The notes under the pieces were generated by a model, which did not search any database, was not told the origin of the DNA, and saw nothing but the letters and a program-made list of their open reading frames with translations. From the NCBI GenBank assembly GCA_028551475.1, contig CM052360.1:1166501-1230500 (forward strand): a stretch of 64,000 bases of DNA, read 5' to 3'. The DNA is from Casuarina equisetifolia. Lineage: Eukaryota > Streptophyta > Magnoliopsida > Fagales > Casuarinaceae. The translations under genes and the position numbers were made by a program. Shown piece after piece: positions 11,406-24,496 of this stretch; position 1 is the stretch's first letter, and the number at the start of each line of letters is the position of its first letter.

Positions 11406-13300
11406 GCAGATGACAGTTGATCGTGGCGATCATGGGCTTGGAACCAAGCACCTTGTAATATGCAGTATGGTTGAAGATCTGGGCTGGGCCTGTCTGTTTG
11501 ACTTTCGGTCCTTTTTTTTTTTTTTTTCCTTTTAAATATATACATTCCTTGAACACAGCAAAGTGTGTTTGTTTGGCTAGAAAATGAATGAAAAACAAAA
11601 GATTTGGTGGGAAATTTTTGACATGATTCTAGAATGACAACGGACATTACTTTGCAATTATATGATCTTTAGATAATATACAAATGCCAAAAATATTTTC
11701 AACTTGTGAACTGATTTTAAAGTTGAACTTTACAACTATTTATATATAGTATCAAACATAAGTTGATTAAATTTAATTTATATTCAATTCTAAGCCTTTC
11801 AAATACATTTAATGTGTGGAAGTGTAGCATTTACATGTTCAACCTTGAACCCTAGATAGACTTAATGCATGAAAGAATATTACAATTGAAAATCATTCCT
11901 AAAAAATATATGATCTTTGGATAATGTTTAAATAACTATAATATATAATTTTGTGACTCCTAGCACAAGTCCTTATTTTGATCCCTGGCATAAATCTTTG
12001 CACTTGAAATATCCTATTAATTTCCCTCGTGTCCATGCAAAGCTGAAAAGTAAGTGACATTTTTTTATAAGAAAAAACTATCTTACGTCACAATGACTTT
12101 GACTTGAAATTATCAAAAAAAATAATGTTATCTTATGTTACTAATTTCCTGATGGGATACCATTGTTATATATTCAAGTATCTTTAAGTTGAATCATTTT
12201 CATCTAGTGTAAGACATTGTCGCCACGGCATTATTGATTATGTTGTCACTCTCACCAGCTCTGTACCTTATATAAGTATTTTACAAGTCATCGTAGGTGA
12301 TGAAGTGGGCCTTCCCATGACAAAGACGGTAGATTAGTTATGGGGCCTCAGAAGAGGATTGGTCATTGACGCTAAGTAATTATAATGCAAAGAAGTGTAC
12401 ATCCATGAACAAAAAGGCAAGGGGGGCATTGTCCATCTTTTCCTTAAAAGGAGGCAGAACATGCGGAATGCTGAGTTCAGAGTTCAGAAGAAGAGGGGTG
12501 GTTCCGCTTCGTCTGGATCGAGATGGTTCCAATAACCAGAAAGCTGTTTCCGAAGATGTCACCCCCATAACCTTATCCTCTGCCCTTTACATCACGAGGT
12601 GACAATGCCCGTCTCCTTACACTTCGTTCAACACTCTTTGAACTTCAATTCTGTGCTTTTTTTTCTTAACCCCAACGCCAAAGTTCAATTACACCAAACA
12701 TGTATTTGTTACATAAATAATTTAAAAGTCAACTCAAGAGTTAGTGAAATTCATTAATATATAAGTAAGAACTTACATATTTATTTTTGATATTATAAGA
12801 CTCGTTACCCATATTTTAATAATTTCCTTAACCAAGGTATAGGCTTTTCGTGAAGATGTTATACGTGCAAGTTGGAAGAAAGTTTTGGAACAGATACCGT
12901 GCATTGGCATCAGAGCTTTGGATTTGGAGAGTTGTAGCAGAAAAAACCTAAGAGGTTTTAGTTGGTGTCACGCAAAAGGTTAATAGTGCTGTATAGATAC
13001 AGTATAAGATGATTTTCTACATGATCAATATTTTCACTATATTCTGACTAAATAAGCATGATAAAAAAGAAAAAATTATCTACAGATAAAAGGATGCTCA
13101 AATAGCATATGGTTAAGAGAGTTAATAACTTGATGATTTTGAGGATAACACGGTGCTAATTTATTATGATCATGACGGGGAGAAAATATCTTCCAAAAAC
13201 TGTACAGTGAGGTCTAATGATTAAGAACATGGAACTGTGGCTTGCCATAAACCCCAAAAGTACATAACAACTCCTCTTTCATCCCTGACAGAAGAGAGAG
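11406..13300. other. Intergenic, AT-rich; no gene supported
   Basis: A T-run (11512-11527) and low-complexity AT DNA dominate. A GC-richer patch at 12300-12610 holds a 78-codon ORF on the plus strand and one on the minus strand, with no recognisable domain. Confidence 0.5.
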
Positions 13301-14620
13301 GAAAAGACTTTACCAATTTGGTTCAACACTCCAACAGTGGTAGGTGTGCATTACAACCACCTCTTCAGCACTCCACCTGAATGTCATTTGGTTCAACACT
13401 GCACATATCAAATACATCGACAAGTCAAGGTGCTTTTGGTTACACTCTCCATTCTTTTCCTTTCAGTCTTCATTTTCGCCTTCCCGCATTAAAGGATCAC
13501 AGCCCAGCTCTCTGAATCCTCCTCCCTCCTTCTTCTTCTTGGTTCATCTTTATGGTGTTATTCATCCATGGTCTTGCATGTGGAGGGTGGGAGGTAATGC
13601 ACTGCAGCCAAGGATGACTTGCCGATATGCCGATAAGATCAGTAAGCATAAGACTTGAAATATTGGTTCTTACGTAGTATTCTGTTGCCTGATAACTGGA
13701 ATTTGTTTGAGAAGAACTAAGAATTCTTTCTGTTACACTTAATCGGCAAGTTATCTTTGGCTACATGTTTACCTCCTATTCACATTCTAGATCTTCGATG
13801 ATAATGATAATCCCAACGGAGATGATCAGTTCAGTGCCATGGAAGATGATTACCAGTCTGAAGATTCAGAGATGCAGAAATGATGTCACTGCGAGTAAGT
13901 TCTCTGTTCACATATTTTCCATATCCTTGTGCCTCTGAAGTGACACTTTCCCACCTTGATAATTTACCAAATTTACACGTGAAATTGATGTTTTTACTTC
14001 CCTCTTTCCCTTTCATTATATCCAACAAATCAAACTTCCATGTTTCTGATTAAAGAATGAGGCTTGTAGTCCAACTAATTCTGTACAATTCGTCGGTGTT
14101 GCCATGAGTTTCGCACGAGGAAGCTTGGTCAAGATCATTAGGCGTTTGGTGGCTCTGCTGTGGCTGAAAGGGCGGTGGAAGTTGGACTTGGTTGCTTACT
14201 TTCTTTCGGCTAGGGGCCACGGGGGGCAGGCTTGGACATAGCCATCTTTATGACTTTCAATCCCTCAGTTGATTCTCTTTGGATCTCCACAGATCTGCAT
14301 AAAGTTCAAGTGATGGTGATGGGCAGGGTTGCTTTTTGGGAACTGATGCAGAAACTTTCAACAAGTTGAGGCGAATGTTGATGTGGAAGTCCTAGAGCCT
14401 TGGATTTATTCAAACATTTTTTGCTGTCAAAGCTGTGGTTTTGTTAGCAGGTATTATACAAATGCCACTGGTCGCAGCGGCGGGCTTATGAAAATCTCAA
14501 CAAAGATTTCTACCAACGAACATACCACATGCGAGTAGTAAAATCTTCTTTGACTTTGTCATAGCAAACTTACTTTGGGGTTTGTGTGATTAACCATTTC
14601 CCCTGGTACCAAACAAGAGG
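13300..14620 (+). other. Possible decayed or noncoding transcription unit
   Basis: This stretch is less AT-rich than its surroundings and has splice-like signals, but no gene model holds together. Visible pieces are a short open stretch at 13552-13594 (MVLFIHGLACGGWE followed by GTAATG), an acidic segment at 13791-13880 ending in YQSEDSEMQK and a stop, and broken open frames from 14100 to 14560. I do not recognise the family. It may be an old pseudogene or a lncRNA. Confidence 0.25.
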
Positions 14621-16942
14621 GTGCACCGTCATGGAAAAGGAAATTAGAAATATTGGAAATTGTGTTAAGTCTCTTGTTATTTGTATCTTCATATAATGTT
14701 TTTGTTATACATAGAGATGTCTCATTCTTTCATCGATTAAAGTTTTTAACATCATATTATTGTCAAGTTTAGATATGAAGCGTTTTTACTTGTTGATTCA
14801 ATTCTTGTGCAAATCTTACACGCTTAAAACAATAAAGTATATCAAGTTGATAAATGTATGGCTCAATTAATAGCACATGTTACTTAAGATGAAAAAGACC
14901 TAGTTTGATACCCAAATATCCCATCAAAAGTAATATAAGTTTTATATTGTTAATATGTTAACCCAATATCTTCCTTATATGTAAAAATATTACTTTTTTC
15001 TAGTAATCACATATAAAAGATTGTGATGAGATAAAGAGAGCTAAGCCAAAATAGTCCGCCAGTGGTTTCTGGGCATCTCATGCACATTTTGCACCTCTTG
15101 CGTGGTATTACATATCTCAAGGTGGTGTATGAATTTGTGCATAGAATCGACCAAGGCTGAAACTAGAAGGTGCAAAAGTTCTTTGACATTGTTATTTACA
15201 TGACAAATTTTATTCGTAAGGTAGTGGAATACATATCACCCTTGGTCCTCCCCCAGTTATTAAAGGTGGAGCCACGCTCATGGGAAGAAAAGTGCACTTT
15301 ATTTGTCAAAGCACTAAATGAATTGGCCCAAAAGCTGCTACCTTTATAACCCTCATGTGTGACCAAAGTTAGCAAAATCAGATGGATGGGACGTTCTTAG
15401 CTTTCCTTGTTGGTCTCAATCTCCTCCCTTGCTTAACGTCTCTGTTTGTTCTTCCAGCGTTTAAAGCAATCTGCTACCTCCAAAACCATGTTGAAGTTAT
15501 GAAAGAACGCGAAATATACATAAACGTAAGTGATCTACTCATTCCCTTTGAGAGAGACGTGGTGAAAACGCCTTGGATTAAATATTCCAAAGTCTACTCA
15601 TAAAGTATTGATGACAGAATCAAATCCCAGTTGTTAAACACTATTCCTTGCTCCACAGGATCATTATGTCTACCTTGTTTTTGTTAGGATCTTCGCGAAA
15701 GTAATACTATTGTACTCAAACTTGTCTGCGCCACAACCACCAAATCAATATCTTCACGGGTCTCCCTTTGTCAAATTTTTGTTCGACAGCCCACAGATTG
15801 AGGTTCCTGGTTTGGTTTGGTTTGCTTATTTTGAAAAAATAAACTCTCCTGGCTTCTTTCTTCTTTTTCCTTTTTCTTTTTTAAGCTAAAAGGATGGGAT
15901 TGGGGTGTCTTAGACCCTAGGCTGGGATCCTCTTGTAACTTCCTTGAACTATCTGGTAAATGACTCGTTAAGCTAATGTTAGTATACAATAGAAGTTTAA
16001 AGGGTCAAATAAAATAGTGGATTCGGCATTAAAGCAAGGCCATACCATTACATTTTTCATAAATATATTCTTCTACTTCAATTTTCTTCTTATAATTTTA
16101 TTTTTAAAATGTTTATTTTTTGAAAAGGTCTTATAAATAAAAAACATTTATTTCATTTTAAGATGAGCATCAAATAGAATTTAGGTAATATAAGATATTC
16201 TTCATACCATTCTTAACATACTCTCTTCAAAATCAGTGCAGGTTCTGAGTTTTGTTATAAAGATCATGTCTTCTTCTATGCATGGTGATGCTGCTTCTAA
16301 ACTTGATCTCTAATACACATTAAAAATGCTTATGTTTTCTTTAAAATCTGCTTGCCAGGAGGAAGCGTAGTTTAGGTAGCATAAGACAACTAAGGGAATT
16401 GTGTTAGGTTTACTATATCAAGTTGAAAGTGAAGAAGATCTAGCAGAGTATATGTGGGGACAAGTATCGATGATTTTTTAGTTTGACAAGGTTTCTGTGG
16501 ATTCAGGACACGATCACACCTAAAACTGTGGTTCAATCCAAGGAAAAATGCTGCCATTTACACAGCTGACAAGATCTGTGATTCCCGGGCGTTGAACTGT
16601 ACCAGATGTGTGAAAAGCACATCTTACTATTCATGGCTGCCTTTATTGGAGTAGGAAGAAGACCCACATTTGTTTAAGACATCCTAAAGAGATAGCAAAC
16701 AGGAGCAGGTAGGAATTTTGCGCATATGAAACATCAGCAGCAGTGTCAGGGCCTTGGCAGCTGGCCTGCTTACAGAAGAAGACGCAGCCTTCTGCAACTT
16801 GCACAACCTATCCACTTTGAATGCTTCTAAGTGGTGGACTCTTTGGAAAATCCAAATTTGCTTCCGTGGAGTGATCCATATAAACATGCATGTTTCCTTT
16901 GTGAAGTTTGACAAACAGTTTTAGCTGATAACGTCGAAGAAC
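14621..16942. other. Intergenic; promoter region of the CASP gene on the right
   Basis: Mostly AT-rich. The last several hundred bases upstream of 16943 should contain the CASP promoter, but I cannot assign a TATA box or root-specific motif with confidence. Confidence 0.4.
15382..15603 (+). CDS. Hypothetical 73-residue ORF with a hydrophobic N-terminus
   Basis: The ORF starts at an ATG and opens with a leucine-rich hydrophobic stretch (about residues 5-30) resembling a signal peptide or membrane anchor, followed by a charged tail. No family is recognised and there is no codon or homology support. It could be a small secreted peptide or chance. Confidence 0.15.
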   Translation: MDGTFLAFLVGLNLLPCLTSLFVLPAFKAICYLQNHVEVMKEREIYINVSDLLIPFERDVVKTPWIKYSKVYS

Positions 16943-18297
16943 ATGAAGACGGCCGAGCCACAACCACTCGAGGCAGGTGAGCCTTCCGACCGTTCGTCCC
17001 CAAGACAGGGGGTGACTCGAGGGCTCTCTGCAATGGACTTCTTGCTTCGAGTCATCGCAGCCGCTGGAACTTTGGGAAGTGCCATAGCAATGGGGACGAC
17101 GGACCAAACACTTCCATTTTTCACTCAGTTTTTCCAGTTCACAGCCCAGTACAACGACTTCCCCACGTTCACGTAAGTTGTTGCCATGCTGCCCTAAGTT
17201 TATATTATTAGTTATGAAGTGAAAACTAAGAGAAAATCAGGGTAAATTTTTTTGATCTCATTTAAGCTTTATTCTATACATATCATCTTTCAGTATGAAA
17301 TCTCGTCTTACATACATTTATAAGACTTAAAAAGTCTTATGCATATATCATGTCACTTAGTGAATTGTTATAATGAAAAAAAAGTAAAAATGGTAAAAAA
17401 TAAGAAGTTCTCTAATTGTTATCTTTTATATAAAATAAATGTGTTATCTTCATTAAAGTTGACGCTGCTTGAGTATCTTCATTGAACAGGTTCTTTGTGA
17501 TCGTGAATTCGATTGTATGTGCCTATTTGGTTCTTTCTCTTCCCTTGTCTATCTTCCACATCTTCAAGAGTGCAGCCAAAACTAGCAGGATCATCTTGAT
17601 CATCTTTGACACGGTAATGATATTCATCAAGCAAGTTTAGAATTTCAGTTGCTTAGAAATAATGAAAAAAAATTGTTCAGAGATAACACTGTTTCAGCCA
17701 AAAGTACTCATATAATCAAGTGTTCATTTTGTTTTCTTTTTTGAACACATGATGAACGTCTGAAAATTGGGATTAATTAGGAGACAAATGAAAATAAAAA
17801 TGAAAATTATTAGGGTGAAGATATGACAAGATTAACCACAATTAGACCAAAGTTGACTCCTCAAATTTAAAAATCGGTCCTATATCTCAATGTTCCAAAA
17901 AAGAAAAAACCAAGCCTAAAGAAACAACTATACAGACTTTGTTGAGTCACTAAACAGTACCCAATGCTAATTCCTTAGAAAAGACTTTTCTATTTTCTAT
18001 TATGATTTTCAGTGCTTATATTAGGCACATAATCAAAGAGCATTAAGCTTTCTAATCAAATTACACTTCAAATTTGTTAAGGTTATGCTGGCCCTTCTTA
18101 CTGCTGGAGCTTCTGCAGCGGCAGCCACAGTATACTTGGCACACAAGGGGAATGCAAATGCCAATTGGCCTGCAATTTGCCAACAATTCGATTCCTTCTG
18201 CGATCGCATTTCTGGAGCTTTGATTGGCTCTTTTGGCGCAACAGTCGCATTTATGCTGCTAATTATCACCTCAGCTGTTGCAATATCTCGATGCTGA
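16943..18297 (+). CDS. Casparian strip membrane domain protein (CASP)
   Basis: Three exons (16943-17172, 17490-17613, 18082-18297) encode 189 residues. The protein has a hydrophilic N-terminus and four membrane segments. The first extracellular loop carries [12 protein letters not shown], very close to the ETLPFFTQF signature that separates true CASPs from CASP-like proteins. The second loop has the paired cysteines in [13 protein letters not shown], and segment III has the alanine-rich [15 protein letters not shown]. True CASPs form the membrane scaffold that recruits the lignin machinery in the root endodermis. Exon borders and length match the family. The gene converges on the PsbQ-like gene to its right, with about 520 bp between stop codons. 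Confidence 0.95.
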
Positions 18298-18821
18298 TCC
18301 TAGAAGTGTTAGTGTTAAAAGTATGCACAGGTTACATTTCTGTATTATGATGTGTTTGTTTAGGCTCATGTTGGAGTTTGGTCGAGTCTTTGATGTTTAT
18401 AGAAGTTCTTTCCCAAATTACCTTATTATAAAGTTGTGGGTCTGTAGATAACATCACAAAAGAATCTTAAACATGTGTTATAAGTCATAGTATGAACTTA
18501 TTCACTTGAATTATGAGCTCTAATATTATATTAAAAAAATATATTTTTTTTCTTAAAATTGACTTATAAAAATAGGTGTAATGTATTTGCATTTAGATGA
18601 TTCCTGATAAGTTACAAACAATACGAAATATTTCAACAATTTACATAATCAAAAGCAACAAACATGGCTTTGAATGGAGCAAAAGTCTCCCAAATCTCTT
18701 GATCACCTTGTAGTGCCAGGAAATCCTTGGCTGCTGGTTGATTGGGAATTGCAGCCATGATTCCTCTAGAGCTTCTAGACAACTATACTGGTAAAACTCC
18801 ATATCTCTGCAACTCCTTGCT
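18298..18821. other. Convergent 3' flanks of the CASP and PsbQ-like genes
   Basis: The left part should hold the CASP 3' UTR and the right part the 3' UTR of the minus-strand PsbQ-like gene. The middle is AT-rich with poly(A)-signal-like A/T runs near 18530-18560. No additional gene is seen. Confidence 0.55.
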
Positions 18822-19547
18822 CTAAGCAAGTAATGCCACAAGATCATCTATTGATTTCAATGTCTTCTCGTAGTATAGGTAAGATTCATATACTTTTGGC
18901 GTGCGAACATAATAATCAAGCTGAAAAGAAAATAAATGAAAATGAATTAGTATTATCCAGACAAACTTTTCAACTTTAATGTCAATAGGTTGGTAGCCCA
19001 ACAATTAATTATTGACTGCCTAACTTTCATTATCCTCAAGGAAAACAAATTCAATCGCCATTACCTCACTCATGTTATCCACCAACTCGTTTGCAGTCCT
19101 GACATAATCCTGCCGGCGGCCTTCGGGCAACGTATTCATGGCGTTTTTCAGATCCTGAGAAAGATAGGCCTGCTTCAGGCGAATGTAAAAGATGACGTAT
19201 CTCCAGGCCATAGTCTCCAACATGTCCCTGATGCTATGCAAACCCTCTGCCGTCTGCTTGATCCTGGCCACCGCGTCCTCCGGCGACAACCCGGGCTCGA
19301 AAAATCGTTCCCTGATGAACGAACGCGTGCCCCAATTCTGAGCCAGCGCCTGCGGGGTTCCCTGCAGAGTAAGGGCCACTGAAGCAGCAAACAGAGCCGT
19401 CATGGACCGTCGTCCAAGGGTCACATTTTCTTCACCCGCCGGCAACGAGGCCTGAACTCTTGGAAACGAGGTTGCTTTAATCCACTGACGACGGGGCTTG
19501 GCGGCTTGGGCGTGGAGGGGAGTGGCCGTGTGAGAGAAGGTGGACAT
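18822..19547 (-). CDS. PsbQ-like thylakoid lumen protein (probable NDH-associated, PQL3/PnsL-type)
   Basis: Two exons (19065-19547 and 18822-18920) encode 193 residues. The N-terminus is a bipartite transit peptide: a Ser/Ala/Arg-rich stroma-targeting part, then a twin arginine (GRRS), a hydrophobic stretch and ALA before the mature QNWGTRS, the pattern of the thylakoid Tat route. The mature part is the PsbQ four-helix-bundle fold, with SPEDAVARIKQTAEGL, MAWRYVIFYIRLKQAYL and the C-terminal YVRTPKVYESYLYYEKTLKSID. This pattern fits PsbQ-like proteins of the chloroplast NDH complex rather than PSII PsbQ itself. Assignment to PQL3 rather than PnsL2 or PnsL3 is from memory and less certain. The gene is divergent from the MPO1-like gene. 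Confidence 0.88.
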
Positions 19548-20457
19548 GGTTTTGGATAACAGTAAAGAAACTCAAATTGTGGTGGTGAGCAGGAAGCCTA
19601 AGGATGGCTTACTGGGCAGGTTGTGAAGCTGACCGTGTTGCCCGCCAATCCAACTAGGACCTTAGGTTTATGCCACGTGGGTTATCCTGTCTTTATAAAA
19701 GGGACTTTTTTTTTTTTCCCTTTTAAACACGCTTATGAAAATATATGTAACACGTATTTTCAACTGAATTATAAATTTGTGAATATTGTAAAGACAATTA
19801 TATATTGTCCAATATACTTTTTTGTGTCTGTTTTTAATTAAGTATAAGAACTTAATATGTAAATAATTTATTTTTTAAAATTAAGACTATATTTTATCTG
19901 TTATATTTATTTGAAATATAATTATTATACTCAATTTTATTAATATTAATAAAATTTATTAAAATATTATTTATATTCTTAAAAAAAGAAAAACTTATAA
20001 AGAAAGTTGGGTCTTTCTATAGTTAAAATAGTACCATTTTCCTTTAATTTCATTTTGTCTCATGCAACAAGAAGGTTGCAATATAACCCATAATACATAA
20101 CCACGTAAGGAAGAATGTTGTTTTGTTCAAACTTTTTGTTAGTGTTTACTTTGCACCATATCTCGACTCCCATCATTGCATTTCTCAGTCCCTAGCAATT
20201 CATGAACTACTAAGCTTTCAAGGGAGTTGTAAGGCTAATTATATAATCTCAAATGGTAGGGATTGGTTCTTTTCTTTCGCTATCCACAGGAGACAGAGAC
20301 AGTCCAACCAACAAGATTCAAAATTTGTGACTAAGGAAGCCGATGCTTAATCCGCTTGACCTTCATCTAAGCAAACCGGAAAAGTCTATGCATTCGCCAG
20401 TCAGGCTTCCGTCTCTGAAAAACTCAACAAGAACCCAGATTTTCTCTCTATTTCTCC
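19548..20457. promoter_or_regulatory. Shared divergent promoter region of the PsbQ-like and MPO1-like genes
   Basis: About 910 bp separate two start codons on opposite strands. The ends (19548-19690 and 20270-20457) are GC-richer and probably hold the two 5' UTRs; the centre (19700-20100) is very AT-rich. A CCACGTGG (G-box core CACGTG) lies at about 19673-19680, just upstream of the photosynthesis gene, which suits light control. Individual TATA boxes are not assigned. Confidence 0.5.
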
Positions 20458-21751
20458 ATGGGAAACATTGGGCTACTTGACCTTGAGAAGCACTTTGCCT
20501 TCTATGGCGCTTATCACAACAACCCAGTCAACGTAGCCATCCACATGTTGTTTGTTTGGCCAATCTTCTTCACAGCTCTTCTTATTCTTTACTTTACGCC
20601 TTCCCTTTTCAACCTCCCTCATATTGAGTTTTTCCTCTCTGGGGTTGACGTTATTCTGATTTTGAATGTTGGGTTTTTGCTTGCTTTGATCTATTCGGTG
20701 TTTTACATCTGTTTGGATGCGAAAGCAGGGTCCTTGGCTGCTCTGTTCTGTGCAATTTGTTGGGTTGCTAGCAGTTTTATCGCAAGGAGACTTGGGTTTT
20801 CTCTCTCTTGGAAGGTTACTTTTTGACTGTCACTAATTTCTGTTTGGAAATTTCTTATGGGTGTTCTATGTTCTGGAATTGAATAGCTCTATTTTTATCA
20901 TTAACCTTCTCTTATGGGGCAATTTAAGTTATAATTTGTTTGTAATGGGAAGGAAACTGTTTTACTTTCCTCTGTTTTAGATTATCAATGCACCAGCTTG
21001 ATTGTTTTGAACATTTTGAAGCAAAATCCATATTCAGCGGTGACATGGTGCGCAGTCAAGAGTTAAAAAAACAGTGTTTCGTTTCCCCTTTTCGTGTTGA
21101 ATTTATTTTCAGTTTTAGTTGTTTGTCTTTCTGAATTTGAACGATATCGATTTTCACGAAAGAGTACGAGTTAGTGAATGAATATTTTTTGTGAAAGAAA
21201 GACAGATTTTGCACTTCCTGGGGAGGAAACTAAGCCCTGGAATCATATCAATCATCCAAGTTTTTACTTGTTCACTGCTTTATGAGGAGGATTTTGATCG
21301 ATCCTGCTTAAATTCAACCTCTCCACCTCTTTTCAGGTTGTTTTGGTGGCTCAGATTTTGTGTTGGACAGCCCAATTCATTGGCCATGGGATCTTTGAGG
21401 TAATTAATTTCGCTGTTTATGACTTCTCTCAGATTCATTGTCATCTTAAAACTGATCCATGTTCTGCAGAGACGAGCACCGGCTCTTCTGGACAACCTTG
21501 TTCAAGCCTTCATAATGGCTCCCTTCTTTGTGCTGCTTGAGGTACTTTTTATGGAATTTCAAGTTCAGTTCTTTATCCAGTTACCATTTCTGGTATCCGA
21601 TCGATGTTAAGATCTGCTCCTGCAATTTCTTCAGGCTCTTCAGACCTACTTCAGATATGAGCCATACCCTGGTTTTCATGCAGTGGTGAGAGCAAAGATA
21701 GAAGCTGATATCAGTGAATGGCAAGACAAGAAACAGAAATTGATTCAATAG
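20458..21751 (+). CDS. DUF962 / MPO1-like membrane protein (2-hydroxy fatty acid dioxygenase family)
   Basis: Four exons (20458-20814, 21337-21399, 21470-21541, 21635-21751) encode 202 residues. The protein has several hydrophobic segments and the family's conserved polar islands: LEKHFAFYGAYHNNPVNVAIH near the N-terminus, CWTAQFIGHGIFEKR-type sequence in the middle (here GHGIFERRAPAL), and a final APFFVLLEALQ segment. Yeast Mpo1, in the same family, is an ER Fe(II) dioxygenase that removes one carbon from 2-hydroxy fatty acids in phytosphingosine breakdown; the conserved histidines are the likely iron ligands. Plant activity is inferred. The 3' flank of this gene was copied together with the neighbouring P450. 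Confidence 0.92.
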
Positions 21752-22194
21752 TTTGTACAGGTGTTTGTCTGTATTGATTTTAGCTCTCACTATAGTTCCT
21801 GCATGAAGAGCAAACCACATATTTTCATCATACTTGGTCGTATATAAGATATACAAATCAGATTCACTTCACCCCAACAATTACTCCTTAATTTGATGGA
21901 TATTGCTACCTTAGTTTTCTTTTCTACAATATAATGTACTGGACCCTATATTCTCTTCTTGGCAAAAGTTATTATGCAGGAGGACCCTTTCTTACGGTTC
22001 TTTCTATTCAGCTTTAAAAATGTTGATAAACTGTTCAGCACCAATGGCTTGCAATCTGATGCTTAATTACATGACAAATGAGTTTGTTAGTATGAAGCTT
22101 ATTCTTATATATTGTCACTTGGACCAAATGGGAGTTCTGGATGTCACAATTTAGTGTTATTTTGGTATCATACAGATGAGAAACAAAGGGCTGC
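21752..22194. other. Convergent 3' flanks of the MPO1-like and P450 genes
   Basis: No ORF is supported. Part of this flank (about 21783-21940) recurs in degenerate form at 26872-26965 and 27345-27385, next to the P450 pseudogene. Confidence 0.6.
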
Positions 22195-24496
22195 TTAAGA
22201 ACGTCTAGCTATGGTGAGTTTCAAGCCGTTCTCCATTGATAGTATTGTCATCATTCTGTACTTCACTGGATGGCCTGGCACCAACTTGAATTTGTAAAAC
22301 CTGCACAAAATGGCCAGCGCCATCTTCATTTGGAGATATGCGGAGTCCTTCCCGAGGCATATTCTTGGCCCTGCCTGCAGATCATGAAGAAACAAGAACC
22401 ACCATTAGCCACATTAAGTCCTACAAAGTGTGTTTTTGCATGAAGGTTTATAAATTATTCGAAGGTCTACCTCCTCCCTTAAAATTGGTACTTTAGATAG
22501 GAAAATGTTCTGACATATAGGACACATTGTTTTCTCAACATGCCTCTCGTCATAAGTATGAAAGTACAACCAATGAAAACCTTATCTATGAGTAAAAGAG
22601 TGTTGCACTTGAAACATAATCGTTAGTATCATATTAAAAAGGCTGATTTCTCCTCTTAAAATCAGTCATTAAGTAAGAACAACATCTAGATTTTTAAGAA
22701 ATAATGTGATGTAACTCCCTACCTGAAATGCAGTGAACTTGAATGGAGATGCGTTTTGGAAGAATCCATCCTTGATCCATCTCTCTGGCTTGAATGAGGC
22801 TGCATCAGAGCCCCAGTTATACTCCATTCTACCCATCGAGTAAGGAACATACGTCACCATGCCTCCTGCTTTCACCTTCGTTCCGTCTGGCAAAACATCA
22901 TCCTTCAAGATTCCCTTCGGATCCTACAATCACATAATGAGCTTAGAACAGGTCAAGTTCTCCATTCATGGAAGAAATTGACAGCCCATTTCAGAAATGG
23001 CAAAAACCTGAGGAACTGCTGGATACAGACGCAGTGTCTCTGTGATCACCGCATGTAGATAATACAACCTTCCAAGCGAATCATAGTTCAGGAGCTCTGC
23101 AAACTGCTTTACTCTTCGATTGAATGATTCCATGTCCTCAGTGTCGTACTGAAACAATGACACATTCTCTTCTTTCGCTTGATCTTCTTCAAAAGATTTG
23201 AGCTCCGAGTAAAGCTTGTTGCATACGTCGGAATGTGTCATTATATTGTATAAGGCCCATGAGAGAGTAGTCGCCGTCGTATCCCGGCCGGCGATCACGA
23301 AGTTCAGAACAACATCTCTGAGATATTTGTCCGTTGCATTGCCTTCTGAGGCTTCACCTAACTCGATGAATCTCGACAATATATCATGCTTCATCTGATA
23401 GTTTCATCACCAGAAGGAGTTTCTTAATTTCAGAATATGCATCAGCTAACAGAGCTTTTGAATTTCCTACCTTGGTATTCTCGCCAGACCCACGAGCCTC
23501 TTCGATTTCCAGCTTCCTTCTTCGAATTACAGAGTAGGTGAAATCATCAATGATTTTGATGCTCTTGTCAAGCAAAGCTTCCGAGCCCACCTTCAGAAAC
23601 TTCTTTATCTTCCACAGTGGGTCAATGAAGCGAAGCGTCACGATGATGTTTGCAGTGTCAAAGGCCTTGGCAAAGCGATTATCTGGCAGATTTGGAGCCA
23701 AAGTTCCAATTTCTACGCCAAACCCCACCTTACATATCGAGTCCAAAGTCATCCTCATCAACAACTCCTGGAAATTTTGAGTCAAAATGAGTTCAAAGTC
23801 ATTACATTAAGCTTTTTCTAATTGTTAAGTAGTCATACTTTATATATCTAGGAAGTAAAGAGCTTTTGAAATGACCTGCATGTCTACTTCTTGGTTTTCG
23901 AAGGATGCTGCGCTTAGAATAGAAGAAAGCTTCAGACTGTACTCTCTGAAGACGATGGTGCTGAAATCTCTTAAGTTCTTGGATGCAAACTCGAAGCTTG
24001 CAGTCTTCCTCTGTCTCCTCCATATCTCGCCGTCTGCATTAAAAATCCCATCTCCTAGCAGCACTTCCATGTACGAATGGTACACTTCACCCTTCAATCA
24101 GAACTACTTTTATCAAAGGCATAAAATATAGAACATAAACCAACACTGTTCAGTGATATCCCTCACCTTTGGGTAATTGGCGAAGTTGGTTTTCAGGACA
24201 TGTTCTACACTTGCCGGATCAGCAATGTAAGTATATGTTGTAAACGGCATTGGGACCACGACAGTTCTTGACTCAGAGAGGTATTCCACAAGCCAATCGT
24301 GCATCCTGTCATAGTTCCTGAACTGTTCAATCGCCGCCCCCACGAGGGGCCATGTTTTTGGTCCTTTCTTTTTCCTCTGGCTCCATACATGGATAAACAC
24401 CCATGACAGAACCATGCAAGCCAGCATCTTCATTCCCACGTTGTAACCATCTTGGGAAGCAAAAACTACTGGAAGATCACTTCCTTCTCCCATCAT
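22195..24496 (-). CDS. Cytochrome P450, CYP704-like (probable fatty-acid hydroxylase)
   Basis: Six exons join in frame: 24167-24496, 23876-24091, 23471-23767, 23008-23394, 22723-22923 and 22195-22374 (536 residues). An N-terminal membrane anchor is followed by a basic stretch and the hinge GPKTWPLVG. The I-helix oxygen-activation motif AGRDTT is at 316-321, the K-helix ETLR at 400-403, PERW at 456-459 and the heme loop FQAGPRICLG with the axial Cys at about 483. The sequence has the CYP86-clan look and resembles CYP704 proteins, which hydroxylate long-chain fatty acids for cutin, suberin or sporopollenin. Substrate is inferred. Two start methionines are adjacent (24496 and 24493). Degenerate relatives lie immediately upstream, so this is the surviving member of a local duplication. 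Confidence 0.95.

Noticed and set aside
12366..12602. 78-codon plus-strand ORF overlapped by a 62-codon minus-strand ORF
   Set aside because: Open on both strands in a GC-richer patch, with no motif, intron signal or homology I can name.
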